A stretch of DNA of 64,000 nt. Source: Chloroflexota bacterium. Lineage in GTDB: Bacteria; Chloroflexota; Anaerolineae; Promineifilales; Promineifilaceae. Positions 8,176-15,751 of this stretch are shown piece after piece; within the stretch, counting starts at the first letter, position 1, and each line of letters starts with the position of its first letter. The translations under genes and the position numbers were made by a program. Where the stretch lies: NCBI GenBank assembly GCA_013112725.1, contig JABFFZ010000010.1, positions 32,884-96,883 on the forward strand, read 5' to 3'. A model generated the notes under the pieces. The model was not told where the DNA came from and searched no databases. It saw nothing but the letters and a program-made list of their open reading frames with translations.

Positions 8176-8802
8176 TTAAAGGGAGGGGTGGGGCAACGGC
8201 CGTTCGCCCCAACTTTCCAGCGTATGGTTGATGGCGGCGCGCATCTTGCGCACTTCATGGGGAAACCAGGCGCGCAATACCGGCGCCAGTTCCGGCTGTG
8301 GCCGCTCTCGCAGAGTCTCCAGCAGCATATATTTGATCTCGTGGTTAATCGTTTCCAGGCGCGGCCATACCTGTTCCAGCTTTCCCTCTGCCTGCCAATC
8401 GGCAAACCACTCCAGAATGCGCCCGACCCACAGCCATGTCACCCGTTCCCACCCTTTCTCGGTGTGGAAAAGGAGGGGGATGCCGTCGCGGGTGTGTTCA
8501 TAGCGCAGCCAGCCGTTCCGCAAACACCAATCAATTTTCTGGGCGATGGTTACGGCCGTGAGATGGCTGAGGGAACCATACTCCGGCAGTTTGTCCCATT
8601 CGTGCCGCAGCGCCTTCTGGCTGCGCGAGCCGTTGAGGATGAGGGTAACGCCGGCACGGCCGGCGTCACCGATGATGCTGTCCGTAGCCATAAGGCCCGC
8701 ACTGAGCAGCGCCGAAGTGATAGCGTCAATCTCGGCCTGCGTGGGTGGTTCGTCCGGCAGAGACAGGTGGACAGGGGCGGGTGGGCGTTTGCGGCGGGGC
8801 AT
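8176..8802 (-). CDS. RQC-minor-type winged-helix protein
   Basis: The 208-aa protein has a conserved middle part: VTLILNGSRSQKALRHEWD, YGSLSHLTA, IDWCLRNGWLRYE and PLLFHTEKGWE. It follows the RecQ-C-terminal-like winged helix that Aravind and colleagues called RQC-minor. A helical C-terminus (EVWPRLETINHEIKYMLLE-like) follows. No catalytic motif is seen, so a DNA- or RNA-binding role is likely. I start at ATG 8802 rather than GTG 8823. It sits within the leftward cas operon region, 54 bp upstream of the SAVED gene. Confidence 0.6.
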   Translation of the reverse strand: MPRRKRPPAPVHLSLPDEPPTQAEIDAITSALLSAGLMATDSIIGDAGRAGVTLILNGSRSQKALRHEWDKLPEYGSLSHLTAVTIAQKIDWCLRNGWLRYEHTRDGIPLLFHTEKGWERVTWLWVGRILEWFADWQAEGKLEQVWPRLETINHEIKYMLLETLRERPQPELAPVLRAWFPHEVRKMRAAINHTLESWGERPLPHPSL

Positions 8803-9007
8803 AACTCTTGTCCGGTTAGTCACTCATATAGCTCAAAAGCTGATTGGTTAGCTAACAGATTGGCTAACCGTTTGTCACGTGTCAGGACAGGCAGAACGGC
8901 CGTCAATGGGGGAACGCGGCTGGGCAGGACGGGTGGATGGGTTGGCGCGTGGGAGGGGGTGACGGCCCGTTTTCCCCGCTGTACAAAATTTCCTGCTGGA
9001 AGCCAGG

Positions 9008-10111
9008 CTAATTCTCCCGTGGCTCATCTGAATAATATGATTCATCGAATGGTGCCTCAACATGCTTCAACTCTTTTACATGGAGCTTTCCCTCAGATTT
9101 CGACCATCCTCTTTCCAATATGGCCTGATAAAAATGAACTTGTATGTTCTGCTCTTTCATTTGATCAACTAACCATTGCCAATTTTTCAGATCAATCAGG
9201 CCAGCGTTGCTGACTAATAATCCGTGGATTTCAACTTCACCAGTGCAATTTTGCCGCTGCCCTTCATATGTTTTCACTTTAGGTAATCGCTCACTAAGCT
9301 GCTTAACTTTTTTGGATTCGATCCATTCACTTTCATTACCTTCTTTGTAAAGCCTGCATTCGGCAATCCACACTTTTCGTGGGCTTCCAGTGCGTTCATA
9401 CAAATATACGTCTATATCCTCATTCTCAGCTAAATCCAATTGCTTTAATGGCACTGGATCGAAAATATACGCACCAAACAGAGCATGCATTTTGATACAG
9501 ACTGCTCGCTCAAAATTTTGTGAGTGGTAGTGGGATGGCTCTACTTCGGGCTTATATAAAAGATCGCGCACTGGCGGTACTAAATTGGTTACGCTTTGTA
9601 CGCGGATACGAAGTTTTTCTAATTGAATACGGGGAGTTGCTGCATTTAATCCGCGGGAACGCAAGCTAACTTCCGAGCAAAGAATGTCATCACCTACAAG
9701 CACAATGACCACATCTTCATTGCTTTGTTTTCGACGACCACGATAAGCCATTCTGATTAATTCCGGTTCTACCGGCTCTTGACAACTACTATGGGTTAAG
9801 AATTCTTCAAGCGTTTGCTTTAGAGCAGAAATACTGTCACAAACAGGATCTGAGGCTAAATCTTCAACTCTGTTTCTAAACCCTTTGGCCACAGGACCAT
9901 AAATCTGTATGATTAGTTGTCCATTGTCGCCAGTTTCGGCAACAACTTGGTTATATAAATCCAAGAATTCCTCTTCTAATGTAGCGCCATCCAGAGCAAG
10001 CCGGGCAGCACCATTCTGAATCTTCTGGGCTATATCTTCCAACAGGTAGTTACACCGGCCGTTTTCCGTTGCCGCCCAAAAGAGGTCTGGGTCAAGAGCT
10101 AGAATTGTCAA
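9008..10111 (-). CDS. Predicted PD-(D/E)XK-like nuclease partner of AAA ATPase
   Basis: The 367-aa protein has an unassigned N-terminal third (starting MTILALDPDLFW). The C-terminal half contains EDIDVYLYE followed by KVWIAECRLYKEG, which resembles the D...ExK strand pair of restriction-like nucleases, with Arg in place of the usual Lys. It overlaps the upstream ATPase gene by 20 bp, implying a two-protein module. The DNA is visibly AT-richer than its neighbours and lacks the otherwise frequent ACGGCCGT octamer, which suggests recent arrival. I infer a defence or effector nuclease. An N-terminal PIN-like fold is an untested alternative. Confidence 0.55.
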   Translation of the reverse strand: MTILALDPDLFWAATENGRCNYLLEDIAQKIQNGAARLALDGATLEEEFLDLYNQVVAETGDNGQLIIQIYGPVAKGFRNRVEDLASDPVCDSISALKQTLEEFLTHSSCQEPVEPELIRMAYRGRRKQSNEDVVIVLVGDDILCSEVSLRSRGLNAATPRIQLEKLRIRVQSVTNLVPPVRDLLYKPEVEPSHYHSQNFERAVCIKMHALFGAYIFDPVPLKQLDLAENEDIDVYLYERTGSPRKVWIAECRLYKEGNESEWIESKKVKQLSERLPKVKTYEGQRQNCTGEVEIHGLLVSNAGLIDLKNWQWLVDQMKEQNIQVHFYQAILERGWSKSEGKLHVKELKHVEAPFDESYYSDEPREN

Positions 10112-11648
10112 TTGTTTCTCTCCTCTTGGCGCGAGCTTTTAAGCGCAATTTTGCCAGTTCACCGGCCTCAATCAAATCATCAGCAAAAAACGTTTCAAAT
10201 TCATCTGGAAACTCGGTAAATTCTCCATATTCATTAAGCGTAATACTTTCTACGGAACTGGCGCCAGCATCTCTTTTGATAAAATAAACGCTTAAATCCT
10301 TCAAAACCAGGTAGCGATTCTTGCCCTGGATTTGCAGGTCATTTATACCAACGGCCGTTTCTGTTACTCGTTTCTGGAGTCTCAGCAACGAGTGTTCACT
10401 ATGCGTTTCCAGGAGAAATCTAACGTCGCTATGTTCCCTATAACCCTGAGTAGGCTTAAGCTCGTCTCCTTTTTTTTCAACCTGCCGAGTATCAATCTGA
10501 TAAATTTCATCCACAAACATATCTGTTAAACGAGCCTGAGCGCGAGGATGCAGATGGAGTTCGGGCTGCTCAATGACGACGCAAACGGCCGTTTTCTCTT
10601 CCACGCGCTGCCGGGCCGTGACGCTTTGCACAATGACCGGAATCACCTGCGAAGCGCCATAGCCGGTGTTTTTCAGATTCACCGGTAGCCCGGCACCCTT
10701 TTCCTTGATGACAATTTTAGAGACAGTGGCATCTTTACTACTGTGTTCCGTTGGCGGCTCGATGTGTAGACCCAACTCCAAACAGTCCAGCCAGCTATCA
10801 ATTTTGGTCTCGGTCGGTTCGTCTAGCCTGTTGCCTTCAAGAAAGTCTACCAATGCCGCCCAACCCTGCTGCCGCCAGCGCTGCCGGGCTATTTCATCCA
10901 GGACATAAACTCGTTGTGGCTCCGGACGAATGGGTGGCTGATATTCCATGCCTTTCAAGAAGATGGCGATGCTCTGCGCCAGGTTGCTCAGAACATTGGG
11001 CAAGATGTCTGTGGGAGCATCCTCTAATTGGGGTAAAAAGTTCTGCGGAAAACGAAAGGAAGTTGCCTGCCAATCAAGCGCCTGCCAGGATGGTAAATCG
11101 GTGTCCAGCCACCACTCGTAGCCAACTTCCTCACTCATCTCTCGACCCAACCAGACGGCCGATAACAGCGTATGCGAACCTGGTACAGCAGTAATTTGCC
11201 AGTTGCAGATCACATCAATACCAACCAGTTCTGCTTCCCGGTGGGGATCGTAGCCAAAGGTCAGTGCCAGGGTCAGCGTATCCTCTGTGCCGGCGACAAT
11301 ATCAGGCAAGTTGTTTGGCTGTCGCCACTGGTTGATTTCACGCCGCGCGGCATCGGCCGCTGCGGGCACGTCACAACGAAAGTGGAAGCGCATCACCCGG
11401 TCTGTCTCTTTGCCATGCACCGTTTCTGTGTAATCACCTAGCGCTACGCCATGCTCGCTGTTGAAACGCAAGGTATAACGCTCGTCGGTTGGTTGTTCCA
11501 GGTTTTGGCGCAGCAGGCGCAGGGCGCGGATGATGGCGCTTTTGCCGCTTGAGTTACGGCCGAACAGCAGGGTGATCGGCCGCAGTTCAATCCAGCCGGT
11601 ATCGGCAAAAGCCATGAAATTTTCTAAACGGATTGCTTTGACTGTCAA
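10092..11648 (-). CDS. AAA15-type (ABC/SMC-like) ATPase
   Basis: The 518-aa protein has Walker A LLFGRNSSGKSAIIRAL (about 28-44), the signature-like NTGYGASQVIPVI, Walker B VVIEQPELHLHPRAQ and a His-switch region LLETHSEHSLLRLQ, all in the order of overcoming-lysogenisation/RecF-type ATPases. The C-terminus resembles the DUF3696 extension rather than a Toprim. Such ATPases act as sensors or clamps for a partner nuclease in systems such as PARIS-like or Gabija-like modules. Its partner here is the overlapping downstream gene. It is placed inside the cas locus but probably is an independent defence cassette. Confidence 0.8.
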   Translation of the reverse strand: MTVKAIRLENFMAFADTGWIELRPITLLFGRNSSGKSAIIRALRLLRQNLEQPTDERYTLRFNSEHGVALGDYTETVHGKETDRVMRFHFRCDVPAAADAARREINQWRQPNNLPDIVAGTEDTLTLALTFGYDPHREAELVGIDVICNWQITAVPGSHTLLSAVWLGREMSEEVGYEWWLDTDLPSWQALDWQATSFRFPQNFLPQLEDAPTDILPNVLSNLAQSIAIFLKGMEYQPPIRPEPQRVYVLDEIARQRWRQQGWAALVDFLEGNRLDEPTETKIDSWLDCLELGLHIEPPTEHSSKDATVSKIVIKEKGAGLPVNLKNTGYGASQVIPVIVQSVTARQRVEEKTAVCVVIEQPELHLHPRAQARLTDMFVDEIYQIDTRQVEKKGDELKPTQGYREHSDVRFLLETHSEHSLLRLQKRVTETAVGINDLQIQGKNRYLVLKDLSVYFIKRDAGASSVESITLNEYGEFTEFPDEFETFFADDLIEAGELAKLRLKARAKRRETIDNSSS

Positions 11649-11663
11649 TGCTGTTTTCCTTGT

Positions 11664-11766
11664 CTGTGAATGAATTCACAGGCTAAAGCAGGAAACGTGT
11701 TGAAACACGTTGCCTCTAACCTGTTTTCAACAGGTTTCCTCTCTTAGCCGCCGATTTCAATCGGCG
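11664..11766. repeat. Cluster of four short perfect hairpins
   Basis: Four back-to-back inverted repeats occur within 103 bp: 11664-11681 (CTGTGAAT/ATTCACAG), 11694-11711 (AACGTGTT/AACACGTT), 11718-11736 (AACCTGTT/AACAGGTT) and 11749-11766 (CGCCGATT/AATCGGCG). Each has an 8-bp stem and a 2-3 nt nominal loop. They lie between the RAMP gene end and the ATPase start. They may end cas transcription or mark the insertion edge of the ATPase/nuclease pair. Confidence 0.7.
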
Positions 11767-11768
11767 TC

Positions 11769-14417
11769 TTAATCGACGTCCACCAGGCGCACATCTTGCG
11801 CCTCCAACCCTTTCATGCCCTTGCCGATTTTGAACAATACCCGCTCGCCCTCACGCAGCCTTTGCACGCCGGCAAGCCGGCTCTTATGAACGTACACATC
11901 TCTTTCGCCGCTGTCGGGCACGATGAAACCATAACCTCTATGCTCATCGAACCATTTTACCGTGCCTTGCAAATCAGAGACGCCCGTTGGTTCACATTCT
12001 AACACCATTTCACCTCCCCTATTCTGCACAGCCAATACCATGACGGCGGCAGCCTGTCCTTCCTGGTACTGTTTGCTCCCCAGGCGATTAGCAGGGATGT
12101 AACCCATCATCCTGTCCGGCGAAATACCGGCCAACTCCAGGTAAACATCGCCGTTGCTTTCCAGGAAGTAAACCTTTGCCTGGAGTAAATCGCCTGGCTG
12201 GGGGTCACTTTTGGCGGCCGGTTTCGGTTTTGTCGGCTGGACACTTTGCGGCCGGGGGCCGCTTTCAGCGACCGGCTTCGGCTTTGTTGGTTGCACCTGC
12301 TGTGGCTGTTTTTGCGGCGTCCCTCCCGGCGTCGGGCCAGGCACATTCGGGCCGGAGAGGACGCCAAAGGGATTGGGTAAGACCGGCCGTTCCTTATACT
12401 CATTGAATGTTTCCGGCTGGCCGTCAGAGCGACGACGGCCGGTAGGCCGCTCAATTTCCATGTAGCGCGTTTTGGCCTGCCATTCCGGCGAGCCTTCGCG
12501 CCATTCCAGCATGGCCAGCAGCATTTGAATGCGCTCCAACTCGGTGATGTTTTGCTGCCGCGCCCCCAGCCCTTTTTCTTGCAGCAAGTAGCGGTTGAGC
12601 GCGTCGAGGAACGGTTGAGCGTCGGCCGTTTGCACACCTGTCTGCCATTGTTCGCCGCTGAATAACGTCTCATAGCGTGCAGGACGGTCGGTAATGAACA
12701 ACTGCGGCGTAATGGCCACCGCACCCATGCCCAGCGGCTTGCCCATGCCCAGCTTGTGCCGGTACTGTTTACCCGCCTCGCCGGGTAAGGCCAGCGCCCA
12801 CCAGAGCAGCCCCAACTCTTCCGGCCGCAGATTCTCAAAATGCACCTTGAAACGAAAGCGAACGCCGGCTTGCAATGGTTTGATGCGGGTTAGTTGCTTG
12901 GGATGGGACAGTTCAACAGCATTGGCCTCAATCTTCGGCTTCGCGCCCTTGTGCCAGTAGAGTTTGTAGCCGCGAATTTCGGTCTCGCCGGGCGGCGTGC
13001 CGTAGTGGGCTAAGGCGGCTTTGTTGTCGGGATGGTGGCCGTTTTGCCCGGCCTTGCCATCCTGCACCAGGTAATGCTGGAAGGTGGTGGGCTTGGGGCC
13101 GGACAGCACGTGCGGCGTAATCGGCTCGGCCGCCAACCAGATGTTTTCCTGCCCGGCGTCACAACGGCCGTCGCTGAAAAAGACGCGGCCGGCGCGCTGT
13201 CCCGGCGGGCCAACTACTGTGCCTTTTTCCCGTTCCTCCACCCAGCCAAAGATAGCGTCGGCCATGTCTGGCTGGGGATTCTCGCGCAGATGGGCGGGCA
13301 CAAAGTCGCGCGGATTGGCGGCGCGGCTTTCGCCGGGCAGGTTGAGGCGGGCCGGAATACGAAAGTTGGGTGAGTGGCCGAAGTAGCGCACCATGTTGCC
13401 TTCGGACACATAAAAGATGGGCGCGCCATCTTTCAGGCAGCCCCAGCCCTTGCCGCCCCAGGCGTCTAACTCTTCCTGAAAGGGCGTCAGCCCATCCCGG
13501 TAATCCTGCACGGCCTGGGGATCAATTTGTACTGACCGGGCATGGCCGTCTTTTGCCAGAATCAGCGCATGGTTTTTGCGGTTGGTCTTATCCCCCGTTT
13601 CCATCATATTGCCGGAGCAGACGAGGATACCTTCATACCGGTGGTTGGCCTCGCGGGCGCCGATACGGGTCACGGCCGTGTGCATTCCCTGTTTGCCGCG
13701 CCGATCTTCTACGTCAAAGGAAACATAATGCCATGCCGGGCGATAGTCAGGACTGTTCAGGCGGTACAAGCCAGGGATGCTTTTGGCCGGAATATCCCGC
13801 TCTTTTATTTTCAAGAAGGCCCCTTTTTCGGCCAGATTCAGTGAAGAAGGCAGCAACGTGGGCTGAATCCACCACGCATCACCCCGTTTTTCCAGGATAC
13901 CGGCGCGCACGTTGCGGGCAAATGCGCCCACCACTTCGCGGTACGGTTCACGCAGGGGATCGTCATTTTGGGCGGCGACGGCGCGGTAGGTGAAGGTGGG
14001 GGTAGGGGAGACGTAACGCATACGGCCGTGTCCCACAATCTCCACCAACTGCCGGATCATGCCGCGAAGGCTGCTGCCTGGAATGAGAGGCACATCCTGA
14101 GACAGACCAAAGAAGTTAGCCATTGCCTCTTTTTGCTCTTCTGTCAACTGGTCTGGCCCGGCCTGCCCAAAGCTGGCAAACTGCTTTTCCGTCAACATGC
14201 CGCGGATGTAGGTAGGGGAGCAGGTTTCCAGTTCACATGCAATCCAGCCGGTGTAAGCCACCGGTTCTGGCTGGTAGCTGTCGTGGTCAGGCGGCGGTTG
14301 GGCCACAACCATTTTTTCGGGGAGGGGGATGAAGTTGTAGGGGGCAACGGCCGTTACTTCCATCCGTTCTTTTTTATCCCAACGGTGCCTGGCAGGGTTG
14401 GTGTGTTTAAGTGCCAT
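11769..14417 (-). CDS. Large RAMP (TIGR03986-like) fused to S1-like and cold-shock domains
   Basis: The protein is 882 aa. Residues 1-640 form a large Cas7/RAMP-type effector subunit: GSSLRGMIRQLVEIVG near the front is the RAMP helix motif, and YRHKLGMGKPLGMGAV is the Gly-rich loop. A Pro/Lys/Gln linker with two copies of VQPTKPKP follows. Next is an S1/OB-like stretch (DLLQAKVYFLESNGDVYLEL), then a canonical cold-shock domain with RNP1 KWFDEHRGYGFI and RNP2 DVYVHKS. The start at 14417 has AGGAG 6-7 nt upstream and overlaps the toxin gene by 11 bp. The tail would add single-strand RNA binding to the effector complex. Confidence 0.8.
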   Translation of the reverse strand: MALKHTNPARHRWDKKERMEVTAVAPYNFIPLPEKMVVAQPPPDHDSYQPEPVAYTGWIACELETCSPTYIRGMLTEKQFASFGQAGPDQLTEEQKEAMANFFGLSQDVPLIPGSSLRGMIRQLVEIVGHGRMRYVSPTPTFTYRAVAAQNDDPLREPYREVVGAFARNVRAGILEKRGDAWWIQPTLLPSSLNLAEKGAFLKIKERDIPAKSIPGLYRLNSPDYRPAWHYVSFDVEDRRGKQGMHTAVTRIGAREANHRYEGILVCSGNMMETGDKTNRKNHALILAKDGHARSVQIDPQAVQDYRDGLTPFQEELDAWGGKGWGCLKDGAPIFYVSEGNMVRYFGHSPNFRIPARLNLPGESRAANPRDFVPAHLRENPQPDMADAIFGWVEEREKGTVVGPPGQRAGRVFFSDGRCDAGQENIWLAAEPITPHVLSGPKPTTFQHYLVQDGKAGQNGHHPDNKAALAHYGTPPGETEIRGYKLYWHKGAKPKIEANAVELSHPKQLTRIKPLQAGVRFRFKVHFENLRPEELGLLWWALALPGEAGKQYRHKLGMGKPLGMGAVAITPQLFITDRPARYETLFSGEQWQTGVQTADAQPFLDALNRYLLQEKGLGARQQNITELERIQMLLAMLEWREGSPEWQAKTRYMEIERPTGRRRSDGQPETFNEYKERPVLPNPFGVLSGPNVPGPTPGGTPQKQPQQVQPTKPKPVAESGPRPQSVQPTKPKPAAKSDPQPGDLLQAKVYFLESNGDVYLELAGISPDRMMGYIPANRLGSKQYQEGQAAAVMVLAVQNRGGEMVLECEPTGVSDLQGTVKWFDEHRGYGFIVPDSGERDVYVHKSRLAGVQRLREGERVLFKIGKGMKGLEAQDVRLVDVD

Positions 14418-14841
14418 CTGGTTCTCCTGGAAAGAGGGCCAGGTACTCATCCGGTCTCAGAATTTGTACCTGGGCCACCTGGCCTAAAATTAGTAAATCA
14501 GTGTCCAGCGTGATGAGGTAGTTGGCCATGCCGGCCACGGCACAGGCGATAAATTTGTCATCCTTGACATCGCAGCTGTAAGCCGGGATGGGGCCTAAAG
14601 GGGGCAGCACCTCCGCTTTGTAATGCACAGCCGTTAACAACACCTCCGCTTCGGCCACTTGGATGAGCGCCTGGATGTGGGGGCGGGCTAAAACGGCCGC
14701 CAATTCGTGCAGCAGTTCCGGCGAACTAACCAGTTGTAAACGATCCCGCAGCCATTCCTCTTCTATTAGGCGATGAATGGCCTGGCCAGGTTTGATCAGG
14801 TAACGAATCCAGGTATTGGTATCAATGACTACCCGGTTCAT
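14407..14841 (-). CDS. PIN-domain toxin
   Basis: The 144-aa protein is a predicted PIN ribonuclease of the COG1569 type. Acidic active-site residues are visible as Asp7 (VVIDTNTW), Glu46 (ELLHELAAVL), Asp94/95 (DVKDDKFIACA) and Asp113/115 (TLDTDLL). Its start overlaps the antitoxin stop by 4 bp (ATGA). The pair sits within the cas effector operon, between csx19 and the large RAMP, and its 3' end overlaps the RAMP start. It may stabilise the locus or serve as an accessory RNase. Confidence 0.85.
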   Translation of the reverse strand: MNRVVIDTNTWIRYLIKPGQAIHRLIEEEWLRDRLQLVSSPELLHELAAVLARPHIQALIQVAEAEVLLTAVHYKAEVLPPLGPIPAYSCDVKDDKFIACAVAGMANYLITLDTDLLILGQVAQVQILRPDEYLALFPGEPDGT

Positions 14842-15131
14842 CTGACCTCATTTGCCTGGGCTACCTCGGATCGCGCCTGTTCAATCAGCGCGTCTACCTC
14901 GTCTTCGCTGAGATGGCCGGCTCTTTGGGCCACGGCGGCGGCGGCGGCTTGCAGCCGTTCCCGCAGCAGGTTTTGTTCCATTTGCAAGAGCTGCCGGTAA
15001 CGGCCGTAATCCATAATTACAGCGCGCGGCTCACCATACCGCTCCACAACTACCACCTGGTCGGCGCGGGCCTGGTCCATAATGCGGCCAAACTGCTGTT
15101 GTACCTGGGTTGAGTTATACATCTGGCTCAT
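14838..15131 (-). CDS. Phd/YefM-family antitoxin
   Basis: The 97-aa protein has an N-terminal Phd/YefM fold (STQVQQQFGRIMDQARADQV, VVVERYGEPRAVIMDYGRY) and a C-terminal Ala-rich acidic helix that would bind and neutralise the PIN toxin. RBS AGAAAGATT-like purines precede ATG 15131. Such antitoxins usually repress their own promoter; a short palindromic stretch upstream (TAAGATAGGTATC region, about 15150-15180) could serve as operator but is not certain. Confidence 0.85.
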   Translation of the reverse strand: MSQMYNSTQVQQQFGRIMDQARADQVVVVERYGEPRAVIMDYGRYRQLLQMEQNLLRERLQAAAAAVAQRAGHLSEDEVDALIEQARSEVAQANEVR

Positions 15132-15184
15132 AATCTTTCTCCTTGTGATACCTATCTTATCTAACTTATTGATTTTAGATAAAA

Positions 15185-15751
15185 TTATACCACAAGCCGG
15201 AGCCTTTGGGCCTTTTGCAAATCAACCAACCGGCTCAAGGCAATGTAGGCCTGCCCCTGTTCGTCATAATCCAGGTAATGGCGCACTTGCAGGGCAGCGC
15301 GTTCACCCCGTGCCAGTTCAAGCGGTGGTGCGTGAAGCAGGCCTTGCACACCGTCACGCATGAGAGTAAAACCATCTTGTGGCCCTGGTGGATCGGAGGT
15401 TTCTCCCCACAGGCGATGGGTTTCATTGAGGATGTCTTCTGTGGCAAAATCATCATCGGTGAGGTAACGGCCGTACCACTCTCCCTCTTTCTGCCCGCGC
15501 CAAATCAACAACTCGCCCGCCTCGCCAAAAAGACGCGCCTGCTGCAATGTCAGGGTGCGCAAAGGAACCGCCACCTCGCTAAACACCTCGCCGGACAATT
15601 TCAATTCATTTTTCTCGATATGCCCCCAAATTACGCCATCATCGTCGTGTGCCAGGAAAAATCGCAGTTCACGTTCTTTTCCCTGTTTAACAAACCATCG
15701 GCGTGGCTCTTTTTCAAAGTCCGTGAAATCAATCTTTGTGTCAACTGCCAT
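15185..15751 (-). CDS. csx19: Type III-D CRISPR-associated protein Csx19
   Basis: The 188-aa protein is recognised by family features of TIGR03984/Csx19: FFLAHDDDGVIWGHIEKNEL near residues 32-51, the LRTLTLQQARLFGE segment, WYGRYLTDDDF, and a beta-rich C-terminus with VRHYLDYDEQGQAYIALSRL. The family occurs with Csx10 in subtype III-D loci; its molecular role is not known, and a small-subunit or adaptor role is assumed. The start overlaps the Cas7-Cas7 gene by 11 bp. Confidence 0.7.
   Translation of the reverse strand: MAVDTKIDFTDFEKEPRRWFVKQGKERELRFFLAHDDDGVIWGHIEKNELKLSGEVFSEVAVPLRTLTLQQARLFGEAGELLIWRGQKEGEWYGRYLTDDDFATEDILNETHRLWGETSDPPGPQDGFTLMRDGVQGLLHAPPLELARGERAALQVRHYLDYDEQGQAYIALSRLVDLQKAQRLRLVV

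Noticed and set aside
8029..9213. Long rightward frame of 394 codons
   Set aside because: It runs antisense to the SAVED and RQC-minor genes, has no recognisable domain and no RBS.
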